64,000 bases of DNA from Melieria omissa (taxonomy: Eukaryota; Arthropoda; Insecta; Diptera; Ulidiidae): positions 39,453,264-39,517,263 of the forward strand of contig OZ020269.1 in NCBI GenBank assembly GCA_963971225.1, written 5' to 3'. The notes under the pieces were generated by a model that was not told the origin of the DNA, did no database searches, and saw nothing but the letters and a program-made list of their open reading frames with translations. Both the position numbers and the translations under genes were made by a program. Shown piece by piece: positions 32,262-42,751 of this stretch. The stretch's first letter is position 1. Each line of letters starts with the position of its first letter.

Positions 32262-32790
32262 TTCAGTGCTGCCGTTTTCAATTTTTTTTCAGTAGTACAA
32301 ATTATGATTTTTGGGTAGTATTTATGGACTTTGAGTAGTACACATGCATATTTCCTAAACAATGTAAAAAAAATGATTCAACAAAAATTTTCCCGTAATT
32401 TGTTTTATAAGTTGAAAATTCCATAATAAAACTAAGTATTTTAAAAATTTTTTATTAATATCAAATATTGTTATCGAATATGGTTAAAAAAAATGTCAAC
32501 CCCAAGAGAAATCGAACGATTTTATACACTTATATCAGGATATTGTAATGATTACGAGTTTCACCTTAGTTTAATTTTTCTGACTCGTCGACGTCCCAGC
32601 AACCACTTTATTGTCTTTATCAAATTTTAAAAGGTTCCTACAAGAATATACAAAAATGTATAAGTTAATTTGTATTTAAATACAGTAATATTACTCTATT
32701 ATTTCACGATGTTCATTTTTGGGTATCGCATCTGCGGCGTTGTTTTCAAAGTTTATGAGTCATAAATCAACAACAATTATGACTATCAAA
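32262..32790. other. Unassigned sequence with AGTAGTAC-like repeats
   Basis: The motif AGTAGTAC recurs, as it also does next to related repeats near 39810 and 42605-42665. It probably belongs to the same repeat family. No gene recognised. Confidence 0.35.
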
Positions 32791-32794
32791 TCAT

Positions 32795-34333
32795 ATTCAA
32801 ATCGTGAAAATCGCAAAATGTCGGCGCAGATAGCGGCGCAAATGGAGGCGAAGCTGGAAACTACGAATCTCAAAATTTCGGCAAAAGTCGAGACTGCAAA
32901 TCGGGAAATGTCAGCAAAACTTGAAAATGCAAATCGGGAGTTGTCCAGCAAGCTTCAGGAAAATTCTGCGCGCTTGGAGCAGAAGGTGGAGGAAATCTCA
33001 GACAGGATTAATGGGAAAGTCGAGCACCTGGAGACGCGGGTAGAGCACTTGGATAAGCGAGTCGACGACCTGGATGATTCCCTGAACAAACGAGTTGGCG
33101 ACTTGGATGATTCCCTGAACAAACGTGTTGATAGTCTGGAAGATTCGATGAACAGAAAGATGGACGAGCGGCTTAGGGAGGTACACTCGCGAGAATGGTT
33201 GCCGCCGGTTCCGGAAAGTGTTGCCACCCGAGCAGAAGTGCCTACTTATGATGGGACTACGCCGTTCGATACCTTCAAGCTGCAATTCGACCTGGCTGCT
33301 CTGGAAAATCAGTGGACCGATGTAAGGAAAGGTCGGAGATTGGCGCTTGTTCTTAAAGGTGCTGCGGCTGAGGTAATAAAATCAGTTCCAGAATGTCTAC
33401 GAAGTGAGTACGAGACCGTCATAAGGGCGCTGGCAGCCAAATACAGCGACGAGCACAACAGAACGCTGTACTACTGTGAGCTGAAGAACCGCAGGCAAAG
33501 ATCCAACGAGGTGCTGCAGACATTGAGCGGCTCGCGCAGCTGTGCTACCCGTCCTTCGGCGCTGATGATCTCGAAAGGATGAAGATAGAGGCGTTTATTA
33601 CTATTACTTTTATTATTTATTATACGTTTATTACGTTACTATTCTTGTAACTACCACCTCCACAAACTTGGCTTGGTCGTCGACAAAACATGCAGATACT
33701 GCAATGAGGTCGATGAAACAATGGAACACGTTATCATAAACTGTCCAGCTCTGGCACACAGACGTGCAAAGTTTCTAGGGAAACATATTCTCGGTGATGA
33801 GGACCTGATGCAAATATCGCAGAAAGGTCTGATTCAATACCAGAGCACATAAAACACCAGATGATTCAAGGGGCACAATAAACCTACTAGGTTGCAGTGC
33901 GCAAGGGCATTGTCCCTACCCATTATCATTACATTACATAGAGGCCTTTATTGAAGGTCTTCATGATCCGGAGACACGTCGCAGTGCGTTGATGATGGGC
34001 AAGCCGACATTTAGGGAGACGGTGACCAGCGCGATGACATATGAGGCGACATGGATTGGGAGCACTCGGTATGCACCTGCAAGAATACGCCAGATCCAGC
34101 CAGACAACGACATTACGATCCAGGCCATAAGCTCTGAGCCACCGGACAGGCCACGGGTGGTCTCCTCTAAAGTTGTTTGCTGGGTATGTGGCAAGCAGGG
34201 CCACATATCACGAGACTGCCGCCAACGAAAGAGGCGTTCCCGTTCTCGATCGCAGTCACCTGAAGCGAGGAATGCTGACAATCGAGGCTCAGCCAACAAG
34301 CGCAGGGCTGAGCACAAGGAGCCGTTAAACTAA
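32795..34333 (+). pseudogene. gag: Gag of Gypsy copy B, 5'-truncated, interrupted
   Basis: The SAP-like N-terminus found in copies A and C is missing. A coiled-coil region (KRVDDLDDSLNKRVGDLDD) precedes the Gag core (YDGTTPFDTFKLQFDLA near 33245). A 338-bp non-LTR insertion at 33600-33937 splits the coding sequence. After it, gag continues to the CCHC knuckle CWVCGKQGHISRDC near 34180 and a basic tail rich in RS pairs, with a stop at 34331-34333. Confidence 0.88.
33600..33937 (+). mobile_element. 5'-truncated non-LTR fragment, LOA/Jockey-like
   Basis: The insert encodes the C-terminal tail NYHLHKLGLVVDKTCRYCNE with DETMEHVIINCPAL, ending QYQST and a stop near 33850. The C-x2-C ... H ... C pattern is the tail knuckle of LOA/Jockey-type elements. 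It ends with CATTA repeats. A 15-bp duplication with one mismatch (ATAGAGGCGTTTATT at 33585-33599; ATAGAGGCCTTTATT at 33938-33952) flanks it in gag of copy B. Confidence 0.82.
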
Positions 34334-34335
34334 AC

Positions 34336-36204
34336 CGGGTCAGCCCAAAGGGGCGTGAGCTGATCCCCACAATCTGCCGCCCCACCATCCTTGTCTCACA
34401 GCTGAAACGACAGCCCAGCAGCTTGACAATTGAAGGAAAGATAGATGGAAAGTTGTTCGTGTTGACACTGGATACTGGAGCGTCATATTCGATCATAAAA
34501 AGGAAGCTGCTGAAGAACTGGGAACCGCTGCATGGCATACAGCTGCGGACTGCGACTGGCGAGCGCGCGCCGGTGAGAGGGAAAGTTACAAAAACGATTG
34601 CTATCGGCACCAGCAGCCTGGAACATGAGTTCATCGTCGCGGATATAATGGACGACGTGATTATCGGCGTGGATTTCATGATTAGGCACGGTTTTACGCT
34701 GGACCTGAAGGAAAATGTGCTGAGATATGCCAACGTTGAATTCCCGCTGCACACCGGCTATGAGCGAAGCGTGGCGGTAAGGAAGGTTGTATCGTGTCAA
34801 CACAGGAGGATACCAGCGAATTCTGAGGCGATTGTTTGGGCAAAGGTGGACGAGGACGATGGGACGAGTCGGCTGTGGGTTGTAGAAGCACCAAAACAAG
34901 GACACGACAACATCATCATCGGACGTACTTTAGTGGAACCTAAAAATGACAGAATACCAGTCAGAATACTGAACCCCCTGAATGCACCCAGATATGTCGG
35001 GAAGGATGAGGTAATTGGCGAGTGTAAGGAAGCTGTAGCAGTGGTCAATTGCGAGAGTAGCCCGCCTGGAGGTCATAAGAAGAGCGGTTTTAATATGGGC
35101 GTCATACCGCAAGAGAACCAGTGGAGCAGCGAGTTGACGGCTAAGCAGAAACAGAAGGTGAGGGCTTTCCTGCAGCACTATGGGTCAATATTTGCGGCAG
35201 AAGCAGGCGGGAGAACAGCCATAGTGAAGCACAACATCGACACCGGAAGTGCAAAACCGATTCGCCAACCGCCAAGACGAGTTCCTCTGGCCAAGAGGAG
35301 GGAGGTCACAAATTTGATCGAGAACATGCGGAAAGACAAGGTCATAGAGCCTTCTTCGGGCCCCTGGTGCTCGCCGGTCGTGCTAGTCAAGAAAAAGGAT
35401 GGCAGTACCCGATTTTGTGTGGATTATCGGAAGCTCAATGATGTGACCAAGAAGGACAGTTATCCATTACCTCGGATCGATGACACCCTGGACACACTGT
35501 CAGGCACGCAGTGGTTCTCCACGCTCGACTTACGCAGCGGCTATTGGCAGGTAGAGCTTGCAGACAAGGACAAGGAGAAAACGGCTTTCAGTGTTGACGA
35601 TGGTTTGTGGCAGTTCACCGTCATGCCGTTTGGACTCTGCAACGCACCAGCAACATTCGAGCGGCTAATGGAACGCGTGCTTAAAGGGCTGCATTGGCGG
35701 ACGTGTCTGGTATACCTCGACGACATAATCGTGATGGGCAAAAGCTTCGACGACCACCTGGAATAGCTGAAGGAGGTATTCGAGCGGATACAAAAAGCTG
35801 GGCTTAGACTCAACCCAAAGAAGTGCTCGCTGTTCCAAAAGGAGGTCAAGTATCTGGGTCATACGGTTTCCGGCCGTGGAGTACATACGGATGAAGGCAA
35901 AATCACGGCGCTGAAGGAGTGGCCCCGGCCGGGCAATCTACACGAACTCCGCAGTTTCCTGGGCCTGTGCACATACTACCGCCGATTTGTTCCGGGATTC
36001 GCGAACATAGCCAGCAGCCTGCACAAACTGACGAAAAAGGGCCAAGCTTTCGAGTGGAACGATGATTAGGAACAGGCTTTTGCACGCCTGAAGGAAAAAC
36101 TGTGCAGTGCTCCAATTCTGGCCTTCCCCGTGCCTGGGGAGATGTTTGTGCTGGATACAGATGCAAGCGGGAATAGTATTGGCGGTGTGCTATCACAGAT
36201 AATA
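34336..36204 (+). pseudogene. pol: Pol of Gypsy copy B: protease and reverse transcriptase
   Basis: An aspartic protease motif LTLDTGASYSIIKR lies near 34465. Reverse transcriptase follows: CVDYRKLNDVTKKDSYPLPR near 35420, FSTLDLRSGYWQVEL near 35515 (first Asp), FTVMPFGLCNAPATFERLM near 35615 and the active-site VYLDDIIVMG near 35710. A TAG at 35764-35766 and another at 36067-36069 break the frame. The region is cut at about 36204 by a second non-LTR insertion. Copy C has a sense codon at both stop positions. Confidence 0.9.
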
Positions 36205-37366
36205 AATTGATTGCCTATGGCGTCGGTAGTATCTTCTCTCGTTGGATTACGAGCTTCCTCTATGATCGTTCTATTCGTGTTGTAATAGACGGCATAGCCT
36301 CGGAAAAGCATTCCCTCAGCGCGGGAGTGCCGCAGGGTTCGGTCCTCTCTCCAACCCTTTTCCTTATCTTCATCAATGACCTATTGTCGTCGACGAAGAA
36401 TCCCATCTACTCGTTTGCGGATGACAGCACCATTTGTCATTCATACTCTTTCACAAAGCGTCCCAGCTCTGTGGAGATTGAGAGAGAAAGGCGCCGTATG
36501 AATGACACACTTAATAGCGACCTACAAACAATCTCCAAGTGGGGTCAAGCGAACAGGGTCGATTTTAATCCTCGCAAGACCCAATGTTGCCTGTTATCCC
36601 ACAAGCGAGTCTCCCCTCATCCCAACACATCCCTGGTTATGGGTGGTGTGAGTATTGCGGAATCGGCAGCTCTTGATGTTCTGGGCATGTCCATTAAGAA
36701 TGATCTTCGTTGGAACGATCATATTTTTGGCGTGTCGAAAGAAGCAGCCAAGTGCCTCGGCTTCTTAAAGCGGTGCAAAAAATATTTCACCCCGCCCGAT
36801 CTCCGCATTATTTATACCACTTATATCCGACCTAAAATGGAGTTTAACTCGCACCTGTTGGCGGGGGCTTCAAAAACCCATTTGGACCTCCTGGACCGGG
36901 TGCAAAACCGTGCGATTAAACTTATAGGGGACAGTAGGGCATCCAGCTCTATTGACTCCTTGGAGCATCGTCGAAACGTGGCATGTGTGGTGTTATTCTA
37001 CCGATACTTTTTCGGTAATTGCTCAGTGGAGATGAGCAGTCTGATGCCATCACTCCGGGTATTCCCACGGGCAACCCGTTTGAACACTGGCGCTCATGCA
37101 TTCCACGTTGAAACGATGTTCCAGCGCACTACGCATTACAGAGAAAGTTCGTTTCTGGCCCGCACAGCGCGGCTGTGGAATGGTCTCCCTGCGGATATCT
37201 TCCCCAGCACTTATGATCTCGATGGGTTCAAGGCAAGAGTCCATAAACACTTCACTCTTAACCCTATCTCCTAACCTTTATATCCTTCCTGAACCAACGC
37301 AATGCATCGCATTAATAGGGGTCATCCCCTGCGCGTTTGTTTGAGTTTAAAAAAAAAAAAAAAAAA
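36205..37366 (+). mobile_element. 5'-truncated poly(A) non-LTR retrotransposon
   Basis: The insert starts inside the RT domain and ends in a run of 19 A (37349-37367). Comparison with the uninterrupted sequence of copy C (near 51332 on the other strand) shows that ATCACAGATAATA is followed directly by GACGGCCAG in the empty site. The duplication is short and ambiguous (AATA/ATA) because of the A tail. Confidence 0.88.
36207..37274 (+). CDS. Reverse transcriptase C-terminal part of a Jockey/CR1-like element
   Basis: The 355-codon frame begins within the RT palm: GVPQGSVLSPTLFLIFINDL near residue 45 and YSFADDSTICHSY near 69, the catalytic FADD. It continues through the thumb (LGMSIKNDLRWNDHI near 155) to a C-terminal region with ARTARLWNGLPADIF. 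There is no internal stop, so this is a young copy, but it lacks the endonuclease and first catalytic Asp and cannot work alone. The ATG at 36207 is simply the first Met, not the real start. Confidence 0.85.
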   Translation: MIAYGVGSIFSRWITSFLYDRSIRVVIDGIASEKHSLSAGVPQGSVLSPTLFLIFINDLLSSTKNPIYSFADDSTICHSYSFTKRPSSVEIERERRRMNDTLNSDLQTISKWGQANRVDFNPRKTQCCLLSHKRVSPHPNTSLVMGGVSIAESAALDVLGMSIKNDLRWNDHIFGVSKEAAKCLGFLKRCKKYFTPPDLRIIYTTYIRPKMEFNSHLLAGASKTHLDLLDRVQNRAIKLIGDSRASSSIDSLEHRRNVACVVLFYRYFFGNCSVEMSSLMPSLRVFPRATRLNTGAHAFHVETMFQRTTHYRESSFLARTARLWNGLPADIFPSTYDLDGFKARVHKHFTLNPIS

Positions 37367-37668
37367 ATAGACGGCCAGGAACAAGTGATAGCGTACTACA
37401 GTAGGGTTCTATCGAAACCGGAACGCAATTACTGTGTGACACGGAGAGAACTGCTGGCGGTATTGGACTGCGTAAAACACTTCCACAAATATCTGTATGG
37501 ACAAAGGTTTCGCCTGCGCACAGATCATGCGGCATTGAGATGGCTCCTGAACTTTAAAGATCCTGAAGGGCAATTGGCGCGGTGGATCGAGCGACTGCAG
37601 AGCTACGACTACACGATAGAGCATAGCAAGGGCAGTAGCCATGGAAATGCGAAAGCAAAGAACAGATA
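37367..37668 (+). pseudogene. pol: RNase H segment of Gypsy copy B
   Basis: The frame resumes after the insertion with DGQEQVIAYYSRVLSKPERN and LLAVLDCVKHFHKYL, RLRTDHAALRWLL, typical Ty3/Gypsy RNase H. The first RNase H strand with its Asp lies upstream of the insertion (near 36155). At about 37650 the frame stops because sequence present in copy C (around 51000-51030) is deleted. Confidence 0.85.
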
Positions 37669-39039
37669 GTGGACGTCCGGTTGGTAAGCGTTATGCCAGA
37701 GGAAGAGTGGTCTAGGAAGTGGCTACAAAAGGACCAGCGTGAGGATGCGGCTCTTGCAAAAATCGTCGAAGGCAAGGAGCAAGGCGCACGTCCAGACTGG
37801 CAGGAGATGGCCGGTGAAAGCCCGATCGCTAAGGCTTACTGGGCACAGTGGAAAAGTCTGCGGCTGAAGGAAGGATGCCTGTACCGCGAATGGGAGAGCG
37901 CGGATGGCCGGACCAGCAACTCCCTAATGGTAGTGCCGAAATGCAGAATCAACGAGGTTATCGAGGCACACCATAACGACTCCAGTGGAGGGCACCTAGG
38001 CATCACCAAAACCGTCGCCAAAATAAAAAGACGATTCTACTGGGTAGGATGTCAGGAGTCTGTAGCCGAGTGGATTAAGAGCTGCGACCGATGTTCAGCC
38101 GTGAAAGGGCCGACAAGAAAATCTCGAGGCCGCATGCAACAGTACAACGTAGGAGCGCCCTTCGAGCGGATTGCTATGGACGTCGCCGGCCCATTCCCAA
38201 CTAGCACTCAAGGCAACAAATATGTGCTGGTGGTAATGGATTACTTCAGCAAATGGCCCGAAGTGTACCCCATTCCTAACCAGGAAGCCACTACGGTCTC
38301 GGAAAAGCTGGTGAACAACTGGGTAGCCAGGTTTGGAGTTCCGTTGGAATTGCACTCAGATCAAGGCCGGAATTTCGAGTCTGCGGTATTCAAGGAAGTG
38401 TGTGAGCTACTGGGGATAAAGAAAACTCGTACCACGCCTTTGCACTCACAGTCCGACGGCATGGTGGATCGCTTTAACCGGACACTGGAGGAATACCTGC
38501 GGAAAGTGGTAGGCAGGAATCAAAAGGATTGGGACACGCATATCCCCCTGTTCCTGATGGCGTATAGGTCGGCCCCGCACGACACGACATCACTCACTCC
38601 AGCCCGAGCAGTGTTCGGCACAGAGTTGCGGTTACCCGCTGACTTGAAGTTCGGGGTAGTCAGCACGACGGGAGGCGCTAAGGCGGACTACGTGGCCAAT
38701 AAGCGGGCGGAACTGGAGGAAATTCACCAATTTATAAGGGGCCGCACCAAACTGGTCAGTGATAAGGCGAAAGCCAGATATGATCTACGGGCCAACTCAG
38801 CAGGGTTTCAAGAAGGCGATCTGGTAATGCTCTACAACCCGCAGCGGAGGAAAGGTTTGTCTCCGAAACTTCAAGCGTCATGGGAAGGACCGTACGGAGT
38901 CGTGACTAGGATTAACGACGTGGTATACAGGATTCAACGTTGCAGCAATAGAGACGCTAAGCTGAAGGTAGTCCATTTGGAGCGCCTGGCGCCTCATCAC
39001 AGCGGAGCCTCGGCACTTGTTCGGGACGAACAAGTCTAA
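37669..39039 (+). CDS. pol: Integrase part of Gypsy copy B
   Basis: This 456-codon frame covers integrase. The HHCC zinc domain is at about 37970-38100 (HHNDSSGGH and CDRCSA). The catalytic core has AMDVAGPFPTS (Asp), HSDQGRNF (Asp) and SQSDGMVDRFNRTLEEYL. In related elements, and in copy C, the third residue is Glu (GMVERF); here it is Asp, which should reduce or abolish activity. The spacing of 35 residues between second and third acid is conserved. A C-terminal GPY-type domain (SWEGPYGVVTRI) ends at 39039, twelve bases before the LTR. The reading frame itself is intact. Confidence 0.9.
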   Translation: MDVRLVSVMPEEEWSRKWLQKDQREDAALAKIVEGKEQGARPDWQEMAGESPIAKAYWAQWKSLRLKEGCLYREWESADGRTSNSLMVVPKCRINEVIEAHHNDSSGGHLGITKTVAKIKRRFYWVGCQESVAEWIKSCDRCSAVKGPTRKSRGRMQQYNVGAPFERIAMDVAGPFPTSTQGNKYVLVVMDYFSKWPEVYPIPNQEATTVSEKLVNNWVARFGVPLELHSDQGRNFESAVFKEVCELLGIKKTRTTPLHSQSDGMVDRFNRTLEEYLRKVVGRNQKDWDTHIPLFLMAYRSAPHDTTSLTPARAVFGTELRLPADLKFGVVSTTGGAKADYVANKRAELEEIHQFIRGRTKLVSDKAKARYDLRANSAGFQEGDLVMLYNPQRRKGLSPKLQASWEGPYGVVTRINDVVYRIQRCSNRDAKLKVVHLERLAPHHSGASALVRDEQV

Positions 39040-39050
39040 GTGGTGGGCAG

Positions 39051-39497
39051 TGTAACGATAAGACAGTCTGTCGCTGTGCAAAGCAACCCTGCCGCTACGT
39101 GCCGTGCTATAATCCAATCTGGCAACGACGGCCGCGATGGTAACTTTTAGTCCGATCTGGCAACGACGGCCGCGATAATAACTTTTAGCCCAACCTGGCA
39201 ATGATGGAAACTTTTAGTCCACTCCGGAATGTGCGGGAACGATGTGCGCGATGGCTTGGCAGGTATAAAAGGCAGCCGGATGCGGCGCAGCGGGTCAGTC
39301 TGGTTTTGACAAGTGAAGTTGCCACACGGAGTAATTAAGCAAATACTTAAGTGTACGAACAGTAAAGTGTAAAACTGTGAATAATAAAGTGACTGTTGGT
39401 TTTGAATTGGCTGCGTTGGAATAATTAAAGTTGTTTCATTTTCAAATTACACAATCCAGTGATACGTAACAGCCCACTAGACTTAGTGTTCGTAACA
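39051..39497 (+). repeat. 3' LTR of Gypsy copy B
   Basis: 447 bp starting TGTAACGATAAGACAGTC and ending GTGTTCGTAACA. It has internal CTGGCAACGACGGCCGCGAT repeats, a promoter-like GGTATAAAAGGCAGC near 39263 and AATAAAG near 39383. It is related to the 427-bp LTRs of copy C. ATAT follows it. Confidence 0.92.
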
Positions 39498-39897
39498 ATA
39501 TGATTAGAATAATGTAAACTATTATACGAACAGCATTTGGCAACACGGTTCAAAAAGGTGCAATTGTCACTTTAGTCGCACAACGGTAACTCTACGACGA
39601 GCTCATTTGCTTGATTGAAAAAAGTGAAACATACGGAAACACATGTGGTAGGGCTGCCCACGAACCAAATATATTTGGTTAGAAATAAAAAACAGCAACA
39701 TTGGTTGGAGTTTCGTGCTTCGGCAATGTTCAGTTTGGTAACTTAAACTTAGCCTTACTTAAAATATGAAAATTCAACTTCTAAAACTTATATTTCAGAA
39801 AATAGTAGGTAGTACAATCGGCCTGTGGGTAGTACCACAGAATAAACAGTATACAGAAGGCTCATCTGAAATAATTTTGCGATTTCATTTCAGAAAT

Positions 39898-40218
39898 ATC
39901 AACAGTTGATGACTAGGTGAAAAAAGTAACAACAAGGCATTTTGACGTACTTAAAAAACACAAGAACACAGAAATCAACTCACTCTTGCAACGCGAAAAC
40001 CAGACAAGACGACGGCTAAAAAGGAATCGACCATGTGACCTATTGTCCCTAAACTAAAAATCTGTTACCTAAATATTAAGAAACAATTGTAAATTCCAAT
40101 CCTGACTGTATCGCTCTAGGCACTGGCCTTATTGTGATGTTTTATTGATCTTCCTACCTAAATGTTTAACCAAATACTTGATGTCAACGACAGTTGTATA
40201 AATAAATGGGAAATAAAA
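39898..40218 (+). mobile_element. Probable 3' fragment of a non-LTR retrotransposon
   Basis: The right arm at 44040-44060 reads straight through where this 321-bp segment sits, so it is an insertion. ATTTCAGA is present at both borders. The segment ends with TAAATAAATGGGAAATAAAA, a tail-like sequence, and contains a short basic coding remnant (ENQTRRRLKRNR). Family unknown. Confidence 0.6.
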
Positions 40219-40756
40219 TATTTCAGACGCGGGCGGGAAGCAACAAAGGTGAGGAAAATGCAAAGGGAACCGAGAGAGTAAGCGCGAATTGATGTACACG
40301 CATAGATTCGATAGTTTTAGGCTTTATTCTCATTTCGACAACAACACGCAATGTTATTGCTTTCCGCAGCAAGCCAGCTGGGCTTTGCTCGTGCACATTG
40401 AAATGGTTGTTGATTTGGCAAATCAATCGCCAAGGCAAATTCAATAGGTAGTTGCAGCACCAGAACTAATTAAACTTTTTACTTTGATAATTATAATTAG
40501 CACAACCATGTAGCAAAAGTTTTCCACTTATTATTACTTTCTTAATGCGTCTTGGTTGTTCCACTATTTTTACACATATATTTATTTTCATTGCAGCTAT
40601 TTGTACTTTTTACAACTTCTATTTTACAAGCAGACCAAAAGAACTAATAAAATCCATTGAATTTTGGTTTTTCCGTAGTGCTACCACCTTATGCGCCTTG
40701 GCGATCGCTCAATCAATTTTTCTATGCAAACTTTTCCTGTCCACTTCTTGTTCTTG

Positions 40757-41281
40757 GTTGTAAAGCGGCCTTTAGACGGTCGCACATGTCCGCAATCATG
40801 TGCGGCGCGACGAGAAGAATGACCGTGTAAACGCAAGAAATTCGTGTCGTCGGACATGTGCGACGGTTTTTAAAATTTTTTTATTTCCCTGTCGGCGCGA
40901 CGCACATGTGCGACCGTGTAAACAGCTGTGTGACACACATAGTGCATTTTTTCATTCGATCGGTGGACAGCGAGCAATGAGGATGGCGTCACAAAAAAAT
41001 TAAATATTATGGAAAGAGTTCTTTGATGTGTATAGACACAATCCCGAACTGTGAAAAGTAAAAGGTGAAGAATATAAAAATAAAAATTAAAAGAAACGCA
41101 GCATAGAGGTGCTTTTATGCAAATTTAAAGAAATTGATGGGAAAGCGCATACCATGTTGCTTCGTTGGCAGCAGCGAGACAACTGAAGTGTGCGCACATG
41201 TGTGACCGTGTAAACGCTCATCGTACATTTCCCCCATCGCACATGATTGCAAACATGTGCGACCGTCTAAAGGCCGCTTAA
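40757..41281. mobile_element. MITE with GCGGCCTTTAGACGG ends
   Basis: The ends GCGGCCTTTAGACGGTCGCA and the reverse complement (ending GACCGTCTAAAGGCCGC) enclose about 525 bp. Further symmetric blocks (GCACATGT, CGTGTAAAC) occur inside. The empty site is visible in the other arm at 42710-42730 (CTTGCTTTTTTACAAAC). The TSD is blurred by an A run. Superfamily not assigned. Confidence 0.78.
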
Positions 41282-41567
41282 AAAAGCAAGCGGAGAGCAA
41301 GCACGAGCCACCACCAACATGCAAGCGGCACACCGCTTCGTTGCCCAACAAGAACAACAACAGTGTGTGCAGGGTTACCGTTGTGCGACTTTTGTTGCAT
41401 TTTGCAACCTTTTTGACGCTCTGAGACTTTTTGTGCGACTTTTTCATAATTATCTAATTTTGCAACTTTTCCATCTTTGTGCGACCTTTTTCCATACAGT
41501 AGGAAGCTTAAAGAATATTTTAAATGAACCATTGTACCTTAATTTATATAAGTGAGCAGCGCATGTA

Positions 41568-41911
41568 CGAGGGCGGGTCAATAAGTCCGTGACTTTTTGA
41601 ACTTCTGCAATTCCACACAATCAGTTTATGTAGTATATCATTCAGTTTCTGTACATTTTACTTGTTTTTGCACCTTTAAATTTTTATTTGTCAACACAGC
41701 AAATGACTTTTAATTTTGCTCGATTGAATCTACCTTTATATTTTTGTATCATGTTCTGATATTAACGGCTGTCAAAAACAAACTAAATGTCGCAGCTTGT
41801 TCAATTTTTGACAAGAGTCAACTGACAGATGACTGTTGACGGGAGCAGTGTTGCCATTTCAATTAAGAGGCGGGAAATTCAAAAAGTCACGGACTTATTG
41901 ACCCGCCCTCG
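41568..41911. mobile_element. mariner-type MITE
   Basis: Perfect inverted ends CGAGGGCGGGTCAATAAGTC run on to CGTGACTTTTTGAA, at least 30 bp, and TA lies on both sides (41566-41567 and 41912-41913). GTCAATAAGT is a familiar mariner-type end. Length 344 bp, no transposase frame. Confidence 0.85.
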
Positions 41912-41917
41912 TATTAA

Positions 41918-42120
41918 CTCTACCTCACAGTAGTGCGTGTGCGGAAAGAATTTTTTCAAAATTAGGATTAATGAAACATAAATTAACCAATAGGTTACAA
42001 GTAGAAACTTGTGACTCAATGCTATCAGCACTAAATTTGTTAGATACCGAAATAGAAGACTGGATGCCGAGTGCTGAACTTGTGCGAAAATACAGAGAAG
42101 TTAAAAAAAATAAAATTTAA
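41918..42120 (+). pseudogene. hAT transposase dimerization-domain remnant
   Basis: The frame reads SACAERIFSKLGLMKHKLTN and then QVETCDSMLSALNLLDTEIE before ending KYREVKKNKI and a stop. The S-A-ER-FS-L...K..L pattern is the hATC dimerization domain at the C-terminus of hAT transposases. The upstream catalytic part is gone. Confidence 0.85.
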
Positions 42121-42751
42121 AATGTAAATTTGCTAAATACCGAAATAGAAGACTGGATTAACTTTTGAAAAAGTACAGAGTTACAAAAAATAAAATTGAA
42201 AATGTAAAATAAATACACAAAAATGTATATAAACACTTTTTAATCATTATTTCAAAGTTATTTATATCGTTGAAAGATTAATTTGAATTGTTAGTTGTGT
42301 TTTTCCGTAATAAAAAAGTGTGCCCCTGTTTTTTGAAAAAACGACTTTTTTGTGCGACTTTTTTTTTTTTAAACGACCTTTTGTGCGACTTTCTCAAAAT
42401 TCTCAACGGTAACCCTGAGTGTGTGGTGCGTCACTGTTTCATTCACCTCTCTCACAGCTTCTCAGTTTACGCTCTCGCGCTCTATGCGTTCTCGTCCCCT
42501 TTACTGCTTCCCCCCGCATCCACAAACGGGTCCTACCGCTGGAACCCGCAAAGAAAATTTTCTTTACACCAGATGCGCATTCTGTATATTGTTTGTTCTG
42601 TGGTAGTACGGTAGTAAAGATGATGAAATAGTAGTAAAATACTACTATAGTAGTACGTTCGGCAGCCCTGTGCCGCTTGCATGTTGGTGGTGGCTCGTGC
42701 TTGCTCTCCGCTTGCTTTTTTACAAACAAGAACAAGAAGTGGACAGGCAAA

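Larger units (their letters stand above)
32795..39497 (+). mobile_element. Gypsy LTR retrotransposon copy B, 5'-truncated and twice invaded
   Basis: The copy lacks the 5' LTR and the first part of Gag. It keeps the rest of gag, pol and a 447-bp 3' LTR (39051-39497) followed by ATAT. Two non-LTR fragments are inserted: 33600-33937 in gag and 36205-37366 between reverse transcriptase and RNase H. Two in-frame stops in the RT region and a small deletion after RNase H also disable it. It is the same family as copy C, on the other strand. Confidence 0.93.
41370..42417 (+). mobile_element. hAT element, deleted, with a nested MITE
   Basis: Ends CAGGGTTACCGTTG and CAACGGTAACCCTG are inverted repeats, flanked by the exact 8-bp duplication AGTGTGTG (41362-41369 and 42418-42425). 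Both ends have subterminal TTGTGCGACTTTT repeats. The coding remnant at 41918-42120 is a hAT dimerization domain, which confirms the class. A mariner-type MITE at 41568-41911 is inserted upstream of that remnant. Confidence 0.9.
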
